NCBI RefSeq assembly: GCF_001447195.1 | Contig: NZ_LFRI01000341.1 | Span: 372,001-436,000, forward strand | Reading direction: 5' to 3' | Source of the DNA: Aquabacterium parvum | GTDB taxonomy: Bacteria > Pseudomonadota > Gammaproteobacteria > Burkholderiales > Burkholderiaceae_C | DNA: 64,000 nucleotides | In this document: positions 16,524 through 25,151 of the stretch, one piece after another | Layout: every line of letters starts with the position of its first letter | Numbering within the stretch: position 1 is the stretch's first letter | Notes under the pieces: model-generated | The model's input: the letters and a program-made list of their open reading frames with translations, nothing else | Database searches by the model: none | What the model was told of the DNA's origin: nothing | Program-made: the position numbers and the translations under genes

Positions 16524-19295
16524 TCAGCTAGGCGCAACATCCGTCTCGCAGCCCTCCCGGTCCTCCTGGATCTCCTGGGCAGTCCCCAAGGTGGGCAGCC
16601 ACAGGGTCACCGTGGTGCCCACACCGCGCTCACTGCTCAGGCTCACCTGCCCGCCATGGAGCTCGACGATTTCCTTGACGATGGTCATGCCCAGCCCCGT
16701 GCCGGGGATCTTGCCCGAGGTGTCTGCCCGGAAGAACCGGTCGAACACCTTGCCCAGCTCCTCGGGTGTCATGCCCAGGCCTTGGTCGGTGATGCGGATG
16801 CCGCACTCCAGTTTGCCTGCGCGGTCGCGCCAAACCAGGTCCAGGGCGATCTCACCGCCATCGGGCGAGTACTTGTAGGCGTTGGACAGCACGTTGGTGA
16901 TGGCCAGCGACAGCTTCTCGCGATCCGCATCGACCGCGATGGGCTCGGCCGGCAAGCTGACGTCCACCTTGCGGGGGTCGTTGTGCATCAGCAAACCGGC
17001 CACCGTGGCCTCGATGAGCGGTTGCAGTTGCAGGCGCTCGCGCTTGAAGTCCTTGCCCCGACGCGATTCGATGCGCGCCAGGTCCAGCAACTCGTTGACC
17101 AGGTTGATGAGCACCGAGGCCTGCCTGTGGATGGTCGAGAGCATGTCATTTCGGCGCTCGTCCGTGAACCGCCGCTTGAGCAGCAACTCCGTGAAACCGA
17201 AGATGCTGACCATGGGGGTTCGCAACTCGTGCGCGGCCATGGCCAGGAACTCGCTCTTCATGCGATCGACTTCCTGTTCGTGCGTGATGTCCCGGAAGTA
17301 CATCACCGTCTCGTTGTCTTGCTCGTCTTGGCGCACGCGCCGCAACAAGGTGCGCGTGCACGGGGTGTGCAGGTGCAGCACCTCCCTGGTCGCGGAGGCA
17401 ACGGTGTCACCCTCGCTGGCGGCCACGACACTGCCGTCTGCATCGAGCACCTCCCGTGAGCGGCAGCGCTCGAGCAACTGCTCCTCGAACACCGACAGCG
17501 ACTGTCCTACCAGGTCAGCGGCGAGCATGCCCGTCATGCGCTCAAAGGCCGGGTTGACAATGCTGACCTCACCTCGCCTGTCCAGCACCACGAATCCGTC
17601 TGGGCTCAGCTCGAAGACCGCATTGAGCCGCTCCGTGCGCAGGTGCAGCACCTGCTCGGCCGCGATGCGGTCGGTGATGTCGGTGGCGACCCCGACGTAA
17701 TGCGTCAACACCCCCTCCGAGCTGAGAACGGGCGAGATCGCCAGGTCGTTGTAGAACAGCTCGCCGCTCTTGCGGTAGTTGCGCACCACCACCTGGCAGG
17801 CGCGCCCCTCGCGGATGGCTTGCCGCATGACTTCGATGCCGGGTTGCTGCAGGTCGTCTCGCTGCAGCAATCGGCAGTTGTAGCCCAGCAGCTCGTGGGT
17901 CTCGTAGCCCGTGATCTGCTCGAACGCGTGGTTGGCATAAATCATCGGCTGGTTGGGCAAGGTCATCGAGACGATGACCACCCCGTCGGCAGATGAAGCG
18001 AGCGCGCGATCTCGCAACTCCAGCTCCTGCTCGGCCCACTTGGCGTCCGTGGTGTCGCGCACGATGAAGGTCTGGATGAGCTCGTCATCCACCATCGCGC
18101 GGCTGGCCGAGACCGCCACCGGGAAACTCACGCCCTCGTTGCGACGCCCGGTGCTCTCGTGCCCGATGACGCGGTTGGAGAACCCGCAGGTGTTGAACCA
18201 GTCGTCCAGGCTGCCATCGCCCAGCGAGGGCAGCACCAATTGAATGGGCTGCCCGATCAGCGACTCGATGGGCTGCCCAAAGATGCTGGTGACCGCCTGG
18301 TTGCACCAACGCACCTGTCCCTGTCTGTCGACCATGAGGATGGCGTCAGGCGCAGTGTCCATGACCGCCTGGTTGCGCGACTGCGTGCGCTGCAAGGCCA
18401 TGCCCATGTCCCGCGCCATCTCTCGGGCTCGCAAGCGCGTCGAGATCAACATGAGGTAGCCATGCACGGCGGCCAGCGTGAACAGCAGGCCCAGGCCACA
18501 GGCGATCCAGATGCCGGCCTGACGCCCCAGCACTTCGTGCCAGGGCACGCTGACGGTTTGGGCCCACACACGCAGCTTCAGGTCGCTGCCTGCCGCATTC
18601 ACCTGCGCGGGCGCCGACAAATCAGCCGAAGGCACCGCAGCCGAACCTGCAGGACCGTCCAGCATCACCTGCAGCGACACCTCGGCATCACCGCGGACGC
18701 CTGGGGCACCGCGGCCCTCGCCAAACAGCCAGTCACGCCAGACCGGGATGATCACCCAGCCCCGCGCCGGAGATTCAAGTCGGGTGGCCATCAACCACCC
18801 TCCAACGGCATCGGGCCGCCCGCCCAGGGCGCAAAACATGTGGCGTGCCTGAGCCTGTGCTCGTTGCAGGCAGGCAGCAGACGCGACAGCGCTCGATTCA
18901 TCGAGGTCCAGCCTGCCCCCCAACATGTCGGCGTCCAGGTCTTCGCTGCGCACCACCGTCACACCGCCCACCGACCAGGTGCCATTGAGCACACCAGACA
19001 AGCGCACCTGTTCACGGGTCCAGTGAGCCACCTGATCGATCAGTGCTTGCTGCCGATCAAGCCGGGCTTGCACCGCCATCTGCTGCTGGTGAACCAGGGT
19101 CTGGAAAAAGCCTTGCTGCCTGTGCCGCTCGACCCACCACACCAGGCTGCCCGCCAGCCCGGTCATGAGCAGACCCACGAGCACGATCGCGATCAGGGCC
19201 TGGGACCTGGGGATGCGCCCCGTCCAGCGCTCAAGGCGATCCAGCGCCTTCAACAGCAAGGGCGGCAGGGGCTGATGACCTGGTTGGTCGGCCAT
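16524..19295 (-). CDS. membrane hybrid-PAS sensor histidine kinase with a LOV (flavin) domain
   Basis: The 923-residue kinase has a membrane segment at about 32-54, a periplasmic domain to about 258, and a second segment at about 259-285. Then come PAS 1 (about 308-415), a LOV-type PAS (about 425-545), PAS 3 (about 550-670), HisKA with phospho-acceptor H689 in AAHELRTP, and a HATPase with intact N box (NVLSNAYKYS), DQGLGM and GTGLGM boxes. The LOV segment has GYNCRLLQ (C474), RNYRKSGELFYND (N506, N516) and YVGVATDIT, matching phototropin-type LOV domains residue by residue. The usual flavin-contacting glutamine is Ala537. It is the last gene of a four-gene minus-strand signalling cluster. Family fit is clear; light sensing is inference. 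Confidence 0.88.
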   Translation of the reverse strand: MADQPGHQPLPPLLLKALDRLERWTGRIPRSQALIAIVLVGLLMTGLAGSLVWWVERHRQQGFFQTLVHQQQMAVQARLDRQQALIDQVAHWTREQVRLSGVLNGTWSVGGVTVVRSEDLDADMLGGRLDLDESSAVASAACLQRAQAQARHMFCALGGRPDAVGGWLMATRLESPARGWVIIPVWRDWLFGEGRGAPGVRGDAEVSLQVMLDGPAGSAAVPSADLSAPAQVNAAGSDLKLRVWAQTVSVPWHEVLGRQAGIWIACGLGLLFTLAAVHGYLMLISTRLRAREMARDMGMALQRTQSRNQAVMDTAPDAILMVDRQGQVRWCNQAVTSIFGQPIESLIGQPIQLVLPSLGDGSLDDWFNTCGFSNRVIGHESTGRRNEGVSFPVAVSASRAMVDDELIQTFIVRDTTDAKWAEQELELRDRALASSADGVVIVSMTLPNQPMIYANHAFEQITGYETHELLGYNCRLLQRDDLQQPGIEVMRQAIREGRACQVVVRNYRKSGELFYNDLAISPVLSSEGVLTHYVGVATDITDRIAAEQVLHLRTERLNAVFELSPDGFVVLDRRGEVSIVNPAFERMTGMLAADLVGQSLSVFEEQLLERCRSREVLDADGSVVAASEGDTVASATREVLHLHTPCTRTLLRRVRQDEQDNETVMYFRDITHEQEVDRMKSEFLAMAAHELRTPMVSIFGFTELLLKRRFTDERRNDMLSTIHRQASVLINLVNELLDLARIESRRGKDFKRERLQLQPLIEATVAGLLMHNDPRKVDVSLPAEPIAVDADREKLSLAITNVLSNAYKYSPDGGEIALDLVWRDRAGKLECGIRITDQGLGMTPEELGKVFDRFFRADTSGKIPGTGLGMTIVKEIVELHGGQVSLSSERGVGTTVTLWLPTLGTAQEIQEDREGCETDVAPS

Positions 19296-19328
19296 GGCTT
19301 GCGCCTGGTGGTGCTTGGTTGGGTTGAC

Positions 19329-19706
19329 TCAGGCAGCAGCACTCACCATGGCCTCGACCCGCTCGATCAACTCCAGTGGGCTGAAGGGCTTGACCAGGTA
19401 GGCGTCTGCACCTGCGGCTTCGCCTGCGGCGATGTCCGAGGCCTGCCCTCGAGCGGTGAGCATCACGACCTGAATCGACTGGAGCGAAGGATCCTGCTTG
19501 ATGCGAGTGCAGACCTGGTAGCCGTCCAGCAGCCCGGGCATCATGACGTCCAGCAACATGATGGAGGGCTTGATGGCGCGGGCCATGTTCAGCCCGGTTT
19601 CGCCGTCGTTGGCCTCGTGGATTTCGAAGTCACCGAACTCCAGCGTCATGCGGATGAGTTTGCAGATGTCTGGCTGGTCTTCAACGATGAGGATGCGGTG
19701 GGCCAT
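19329..19706 (-). CDS. CheY-like single-domain response regulator
   Basis: The 125-residue protein is a stand-alone receiver. All catalytic residues are present: acidic pair E9/D10 (VEDQ), phospho-acceptor D53 in LLDVMMPG, T84 and K106 (VKPFSP). There is no output domain, so it must act by protein contact or as a phosphate shuttle. It lies 33 bp upstream of the LOV kinase gene in the same direction and is the obvious cognate receiver. Confidence 0.93.
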   Translation of the reverse strand: MAHRILIVEDQPDICKLIRMTLEFGDFEIHEANDGETGLNMARAIKPSIMLLDVMMPGLLDGYQVCTRIKQDPSLQSIQVVMLTARGQASDIAAGEAAGADAYLVKPFSPLELIERVEAMVSAAA

Positions 19707-19770
19707 GAGGTGCTCCGTGAATGTGGGCGTCGTGTGGTGCTGTCCGGGTTCGGGGCGGCTGTTCCGGGTG

Positions 19771-20901
19771 TCAAGGTGCCTTCACTGCGGCGGGTGGCGT
19801 CGCTTCGCTGCCCTTGGCTCGCCGAGACATGCTGCGGTTCAAAAGCTCAGACATGTCGCGGGCGTAGCGATGCGCCTGCTCGACCGAGAGTTGGGCGTCC
19901 TGGGTGCTGGGCGCGCCGGCGGGCAACTCGAGCACGAAGTCCACCGAGTCGAACTCGTCCTCGATGCGCACGCAGCCACCGTGCTGCTCCAGGATGCGCT
20001 GGCTCAAAGCCAGGCCAATGCCCTGACGCGCCTCACCAGGCTTGGCCGAGTCACCGACGCCAAAAGGAACGAAGGCGCTGCGCCGTTCGTGCTGGGAGAC
20101 AAACAGGCCCTGGTTGCGCGCCCGCACGATGACGCGGGTGCCCACGGCCTGGATGGACAGCTCGATCAGGTCACCCGACTGGGCACTGCGCACCGACTGC
20201 TCCAGGTACTCCGACATCGCCTTGCTCAACCAGTGAGCGCTGCCGTAGACGGCTGGCAATTCGTCGCTCAGGCCATTGGCGGACAGCGTGATGTTGCGCC
20301 CCCTGGCCATCGGCATGACCTCGCCCACGGCGCGGCGCAGCAGGTCGGACAGCAGGATGCGCTCGTCGCGCTGGATGGCGCTCTCGCCAAACACCGACAC
20401 CAGGTCGCGCAACTTGCCCAGCTTCGTCGACAAGTTGCTGGCGTCTGCGACCAATGCGGCCAGCTCACCGGTTGCACCTTGCTGCTGCACGATCTGCGCG
20501 ATCTTGGGCAGCTTCTGCGCCAGGGCCTCGATGGGATGGGCCATCTCCGCCTCGATGTAGCCGATGAGGTTCTCCAGCGCTTGCGAGTACCAACGCTCCT
20601 CGGAGACGTTGTTGAGCACCACCATCAGGTCGCTGCCGACCGGGGCACCGATCACCGCGGCACGGATGCTGTCGGGGTGGGCCTCTTGCGTGGTGAGCTC
20701 GAAATGAAAGGGCAGCTTGAGCATGCCCTGCCCGGCCGCCTTGACGGTGCGATCGGCCACCGGGTCCATCATGACCTGCCCCAACATCACCGGTGTCATC
20801 TGAACCGCCGCCTTGTTGGCGTAGCGCACCACGCCGTCGCGCTGCACCCAGACCACACCACTCTTGACCTGATCGAACAACAGTCTGAAGGCTTCATTCA
20901 T
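19771..20901 (-). CDS. PAS domain protein with a degenerate histidine-kinase core
   Basis: The 376-residue soluble protein has an N-terminal PAS-like segment (about 5-100), a helical DHp-like region (about 105-170) and a HATPase-like C-terminal region (about 180-330). The G2 box GIGLALSQRILEQHGG (294-309) is good. The DHp histidine (H122) sits in AHPIEAL rather than the usual H-E/D-x-x-x-P context, the N-box asparagine appears replaced (YLEQSV around 232-237), and the D box reads ARNQGL. Autokinase activity is therefore doubtful. It may be a pseudokinase or scaffold. It lies between the CheY-like gene and the DNA-binding gene, 25 bp from the latter. Confidence 0.75.
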   Translation of the reverse strand: MNEAFRLLFDQVKSGVVWVQRDGVVRYANKAAVQMTPVMLGQVMMDPVADRTVKAAGQGMLKLPFHFELTTQEAHPDSIRAAVIGAPVGSDLMVVLNNVSEERWYSQALENLIGYIEAEMAHPIEALAQKLPKIAQIVQQQGATGELAALVADASNLSTKLGKLRDLVSVFGESAIQRDERILLSDLLRRAVGEVMPMARGRNITLSANGLSDELPAVYGSAHWLSKAMSEYLEQSVRSAQSGDLIELSIQAVGTRVIVRARNQGLFVSQHERRSAFVPFGVGDSAKPGEARQGIGLALSQRILEQHGGCVRIEDEFDSVDFVLELPAGAPSTQDAQLSVEQAHRYARDMSELLNRSMSRRAKGSEATPPAAVKAP

Positions 20902-20926
20902 GGTGGCGTCCTCGGATTTCTCAGGG

Positions 20927-21634
20927 TCAAGACACTCGTTGATGGAGCAACCAGCGCCCCACCCGCACCGCCACGCCCTCAGGCGAGACGGGCAATTGCA
21001 TCAATTCAGCGCTGGCGGGCAAACCGCCCCGGCGCTTCAACTCAGCTTCGTCCAGGTGGCTCAGTGCCAGGATGCGCATGCCGGCGATCGACTCGCATCG
21101 CTCCAGCGTGCGCAACATCGCCAGGCCATCCATGCCGGGCAACTCCAGGTTGGTGATCAGCAGATCGGGGGCCTTCTGGCCGATTTGCAGCAGAGCCAGG
21201 TAGCCGGTTTCGGCAAAGCGCAGCTCGATGCTCGGCAAAAACGGCGCCAGGGCCTGCTCGCAACGCACCTGCCAGATGGGGTTGTCCGCCACCAGCAGCA
21301 CGTCCCTTGGTCGCAGAACCGGGCCATTTGCGAGCGCTGGGGGGCGCTCCGCCTCGCTCACCGCGGCCTCTGCTTGGGCGTGGTCGCGATCACGCGCCCT
21401 GGCCTCGGCGCGCGAGGGGCGAGCCAGCGGCTCACCGCCCAGGCCCGTCGACAAAGCCAGGGCCTCGACCGCGTTGTGCGGGATGCGGCGGTGCCCGCCC
21501 GGTGTGCGCGCGGCCGGCAAGATGTCCGCCTCCACCCACAGCTGCACCGTTCGCAATGACACGCCCAGGCGCTGAGCGGCCTCTCGGGTGGTGAGCATTC
21601 GGGAACCAGGGCCCAGGGGGATCACTTGTGACAT
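20927..21634 (-). CDS. MerR/BldC-type HTH DNA-binding protein fused to a pseudo-receiver domain
   Basis: From ATG 21634 (TTGGAG eight bases upstream) the protein has 235 residues. Residues 13-52 form an excisionase/MerR-like winged HTH (LTTREAAQRLGVSLRTVQLW, then TPGGHRRI). A charged linker follows, and residues 111-232 form a receiver fold. The receiver keeps LPGMDG, but the phospho-acceptor position is N162 (ITNLELPGMDG), the acidic pair is reduced to VADN (D117), and the conserved lysine is missing (LMQLPVSP). Control by phosphorylation is thus unlikely. The open frame extends upstream to 21907 but that part is low-complexity. It is the first gene of the signalling cluster and divergent from greB. 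Confidence 0.82.
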   Translation of the reverse strand: MSQVIPLGPGSRMLTTREAAQRLGVSLRTVQLWVEADILPAARTPGGHRRIPHNAVEALALSTGLGGEPLARPSRAEARARDRDHAQAEAAVSEAERPPALANGPVLRPRDVLLVADNPIWQVRCEQALAPFLPSIELRFAETGYLALLQIGQKAPDLLITNLELPGMDGLAMLRTLERCESIAGMRILALSHLDEAELKRRGGLPASAELMQLPVSPEGVAVRVGRWLLHQRVS

Positions 21635-21824
21635 CTTCGCGAACTCCAAAGCGCTTGCTTGATCTGGCCTTGTTTTCGGCAACGGTTTCATTTTTGCAAG
21701 TTGAATCGCGCTCAGGAACGCCCAAGAGCGCACAAACATGGGGCAGCCGTGAACAAATGACGCTCCCGCGCCCGCTCGCAGCTGCGCTGGCCCGATGCCC
21801 GAGGATTCGGCACAATCGCCGCCC

Positions 21825-22388
21825 ATGAGCAAGGCTTTCACCAAGGAACCCGACAGCGAGGACGACGACGACCTCGCCCTGCCCCCGCTGCCCGCGGGCA
21901 CGCGCAACTACATGACGCCGCAGGGCTACCAGCGCCTGCGCACCGAGCTGCTCAACCTGATCGACATCGAGCGTCCGAAGATCGTGGAAATCGTGCACTG
22001 GGCCGCTTCCAACGGCGATCGCTCGGAAAACGGCGACTACATCTATGGCAAGAAACGCCTGCGCGAGATCGACCGCCGCATCCGCTTTCTGACCAAGCGC
22101 CTGGACATCGCCGAGGTGGCCGATCCCAGCCAGCACCATGGGCGCGACCAGGTCTTCTTCGGCGCCACGGTCACCTACGAAAACCAGTCGGGCGTGGCGC
22201 GCACCATCACCATCAAAGGCATCGACGAGGCCGACGCGCTGCAAGGTGAAGTCAGCTGGGTCTCGCCGATCGCCCGGGCGCTGCTCAAGTCACGCGAAGG
22301 CGACGAGGTCACGCTGATGACGCCGGGCGGCATCGAGAAGATCGAAGTGATCGAGGTGCGCTACCCGAAGCCGCAGACGGCGCACTGA
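21825..22388 (+). CDS. greB: transcription elongation factor GreB
   Basis: GreB rescues backtracked RNA polymerase by stimulating transcript cleavage. The 187-residue product has the N-terminal coiled coil with the acidic tip (NGDRSENGDYIYGKKRLREIDRR) and the C-terminal domain ending MTPGGIEKIEVIEVRY. The ATG at 21825 gives the usual MSKAFTKE start. A further ATG at 21795 would add ten unrelated residues. A CACAAT -10-like element at 21811-21816 would place the start of transcription very near this ATG. It converges with spoT 50 bp downstream. Confidence 0.95.
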   Translation: MSKAFTKEPDSEDDDDLALPPLPAGTRNYMTPQGYQRLRTELLNLIDIERPKIVEIVHWAASNGDRSENGDYIYGKKRLREIDRRIRFLTKRLDIAEVADPSQHHGRDQVFFGATVTYENQSGVARTITIKGIDEADALQGEVSWVSPIARALLKSREGDEVTLMTPGGIEKIEVIEVRYPKPQTAH

Positions 22389-22438
22389 GGCGCAACGAGC
22401 CAGGCCGACGGCTCAGGCGCGGCCCACGTGGCTCAAGT

Positions 22439-24637
22439 TCAAACGCGATCCACCTTGAGCACCACCGGGCAACGCCTGAGGGTGCGCATCACATCGGTGA
22501 GGTGCTCGGTGTCTCGCACGGCCACGGTGAGCTTGAGTTCGGCCGTCTCGCCCAGGCGCTCATCACCCATCTCGATGTGGGTGATGTCGGTCTCGGCGCT
22601 GCTGATGGACGCGGCCACCTGCGCCAGCACACCCTTGCCGTTGGTGACCAGCACCTTGATGACGGTCTCGAACAGGCGCGTGGGCTCATCCGACCAACTC
22701 ACGTCGATCCAGCGCTCGCTGTCGCGCTCGAACAGGCGCTTGCCCACACCGCAAACCTGGGTGTGCACAACCAAACCTTCGCCGCGCCCCAGGTAGCCGG
22801 CGATCGGGTCACCCGGCACCGGGCAACAACACGATGCCAGCTGGACCGTGGCCCCCTCGCTGCCGTCGATGACCACGGCCGCGTTGGTCGGGCCCTCATC
22901 CGAGAAACGACCCAGCGTCAGCGTCAGCGCATCCGGCCGCTCGCCCTGCTCGACCATGCTCTGGGCCAGGCGCTTGGCGACCATCGTGGCGATCTTGCGG
23001 CCCAGGCCGATGTCGGCCAGCAGCTCGTCGCGCGTGCGGTTGCCGCCCCAGCGCGTGAGCGACTGCCACAAGGCGCCGGCATCGCCTTCGCTTTCCTCGC
23101 TGCCAGCCGGCATGGACAGGCCTTCGGCTCGCAGCGCCTGGCCCAGCAGCTTCTCGCCCAGGGCCAGCGACTCTTCCGCCTCCATGTTCTTGAGGTAGCT
23201 GCGGATCTTGGAGCGGGCCCGGCCCGTGCGCACGAAATTGAGCCAACCCGGGTTCGGGCGAGCGCTTGGCGCGGTGACGATCTCGACCACGTCACCCGAT
23301 CGCAATTCGGTGCGCAACGCCACCGCCTCGCCATTGACCTTGGCCGACACGCAGCGGTCGCCCACGCCCGAGTGGATGGCATAGGCGAAGTCCACCGGCG
23401 TCGCGCCCTTGGGCAAAGCCACGATGCGCGACTTGGGCGTGAGCACGTACACCGACTCGGGGAACAGGTCGATCTTGAGGTGCTCGAGGAACTCGGCCGA
23501 ATCGCGCGTCTCGTGCTGGATGTCGATCAGCGACTGCAGCCACACGGCACCTTCCTGCGGCGAAGCGTCGGGCTCAGCCCCCTCGCTCTCCTTGTACATC
23601 CAGTGCGCGGCAATGCCCTTTTCTGCCACGGCGTGCATGGCCTGCGAGCGGATCTGGAACTCCACCGCCGTGCCCACCGGGTTGACCAGCGTGGTGTGCA
23701 GCGACTGGTAGCCGTTGGCCTTGGGGATGGCGATGTAGTCCTTGAAGCGGCCGGGCAGCGGCTTGTAGAGCTGGTGCAGCACGCCCAGGGCGCGGTAGCA
23801 GTCCAGCAGCTCGCGCGTGACGATGCGAAAGCCGAAGATGTCGCTGACCTGGGCAAAGCTCAGGCGCTTTTCAACCATCTTGTTGTAGATGGAGAAAATC
23901 GTCTTCTCACGGCCGAACACCTCGACGTGCATCTCGGCATCGGTGAAAGCTCCGTCGACGTCCTTGCGGATGCGCTCGACCAGGTCACGGCGGTTGCCGC
24001 GTGTTTTCTTGACCGCCTTGGCCAGCACCCCGTAACGCCATGGGTTGATGTACTGGAAGGACAGCTCCTGCAGCTCGCGGTAAGTCTGGTTCAGACCCAG
24101 GCGGTGCGCGATCGGCACGTATATGTCGAGCGTCTCGCGGGCGATGCGCGCGCGCTTCGGAGCCGCCATGGCGTCCATGGTGCGCATGTTGTGCAGCCGG
24201 TCCGACAACTTGATGAGGATGACGCGCACGTCGCGCGCCATGGCCAGCAGCATCTTGCGGAAAGACTCTGCCTGCGACTCTTCCTTGGTGGAAAAGTGCA
24301 GCTTGTCCAGCTTGGTCAGGCCGTCCACGATCTCGGCCGTTGGCGCCCCGAAGCGCTCGATCAGCTCGATCTTGGTGACGCCGCAGTCCTCCATGGCGTC
24401 GTGCATGAGCGCGGCCATGATGGCCTGGGCATCGAGCTTCCAGTCGGCGCACAGGCCAGCCACCGCGATCGGGTGGGTGATGTAGGGCTCACCGCTGGCT
24501 CGGAACTGCCCCAGATGGGCCTCGTCCGCGAAGCGGTAAGCGTCACGCACCCGGCGGATGTCCGCCTCATCGAGGTAGTCGAGTTTGTGGGTGAGCGCGG
24601 CAAATGAAGCGGCTGCCGCATCGGTGACGGTGTTCAT
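22439..24637 (-). CDS. spoT: bifunctional (p)ppGpp synthetase/hydrolase SpoT/RelA
   Basis: The alarmone enzyme adjusts ppGpp during nutrient stress. The 732-residue product carries an HD hydrolase with intact H55, HD79-80 and ED83-84 (MHDAMEDCGVT), a synthetase domain, a TGS domain (LPKGATPVDFAYAIHS) and a C-terminal ACT domain (VLVTNGKGVLAQVAASISS). The intact hydrolase centre supports a SpoT-like bifunctional enzyme. The frame is open to 24775, but ATG 24637 (MNTVTDA) gives the standard start. Gene order rpoZ, spoT, greB is typical, except that a transporter/regulator pair lies between rpoZ and spoT. Confidence 0.95.
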   Translation of the reverse strand: MNTVTDAAAASFAALTHKLDYLDEADIRRVRDAYRFADEAHLGQFRASGEPYITHPIAVAGLCADWKLDAQAIMAALMHDAMEDCGVTKIELIERFGAPTAEIVDGLTKLDKLHFSTKEESQAESFRKMLLAMARDVRVILIKLSDRLHNMRTMDAMAAPKRARIARETLDIYVPIAHRLGLNQTYRELQELSFQYINPWRYGVLAKAVKKTRGNRRDLVERIRKDVDGAFTDAEMHVEVFGREKTIFSIYNKMVEKRLSFAQVSDIFGFRIVTRELLDCYRALGVLHQLYKPLPGRFKDYIAIPKANGYQSLHTTLVNPVGTAVEFQIRSQAMHAVAEKGIAAHWMYKESEGAEPDASPQEGAVWLQSLIDIQHETRDSAEFLEHLKIDLFPESVYVLTPKSRIVALPKGATPVDFAYAIHSGVGDRCVSAKVNGEAVALRTELRSGDVVEIVTAPSARPNPGWLNFVRTGRARSKIRSYLKNMEAEESLALGEKLLGQALRAEGLSMPAGSEESEGDAGALWQSLTRWGGNRTRDELLADIGLGRKIATMVAKRLAQSMVEQGERPDALTLTLGRFSDEGPTNAAVVIDGSEGATVQLASCCCPVPGDPIAGYLGRGEGLVVHTQVCGVGKRLFERDSERWIDVSWSDEPTRLFETVIKVLVTNGKGVLAQVAASISSAETDITHIEMGDERLGETAELKLTVAVRDTEHLTDVMRTLRRCPVVLKVDRV

Positions 24638-24764
24638 GCGCAAACTGTAGCGCGGATGCAAGGCCGCGGCGGCAGCAAGGCCCTCTTCGACCGCACCTTG
24701 AGCACACAAAACAAGCGAGCGCCCTCCGGTGCACAGCTTCTCCACGCAGGAATCGCGGCGACGA

Positions 24765-25082
24765 TCAATGTGCAAGCTTGAGCGTGAGCACCCCGGAGAC
24801 GATCAACAGCACCCCGACGTAACGCATCAACGTGGCTGGATCACCGTAACAATGCACCCCGACCACGAAGGTGCCTGTCGCCCCGATGCCGGTCCAGACC
24901 GCGTAAGCCGTCCCCATGGGCAACTGACGTTGCGCCATCCACAACAAGGCGCCACTGACCGCCATGAAGAGCACGGCGATCGCCACACCCAGCCAACGGG
25001 TACCCGGCTCCTGCGCCATCTTCAGGCCCACGGGCCAGCCAATTTCAAACAACCCGGCAAGGGTCAGGTAAACCCAGCTCAT
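24765..25082 (-). CDS. sugE: SMR-family exporter, SugE/Gdx-like (guanidinium export)
   Basis: The 105-residue, four-helix small multidrug resistance protein has the membrane-embedded glutamate in LFEIGWPVGLK (E13) and the SMR motif LPMGTAYAVWTGIGATGT. The W-P-V-G-L-K context and the GIGATGT motif resemble SugE/Gdx more than EmrE. Gdx homologues exchange guanidinium for protons, and others export quaternary ammonium compounds. GGAG lies upstream of the ATG. It follows a TetR gene by 69 bp, probably one operon. I found no guanidine-riboswitch-like hairpins in that gap. Confidence 0.85.
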   Translation of the reverse strand: MSWVYLTLAGLFEIGWPVGLKMAQEPGTRWLGVAIAVLFMAVSGALLWMAQRQLPMGTAYAVWTGIGATGTFVVGVHCYGDPATLMRYVGVLLIVSGVLTLKLAH

Positions 25083-25151
25083 GTCACTGCTCCAGTTCGG
25101 TCAAACAGCCCCAGGGGGCCAGCTGCCAAAGCGGGCGCGCCCCCGAGGCAC

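Noticed and set aside
25083-25151. Guanidine riboswitch before the SugE/Gdx-like gene
   Set aside because: The 69-bp gap has no paired hairpins with ACGR-type loops and leaves no space for guanidine-I.
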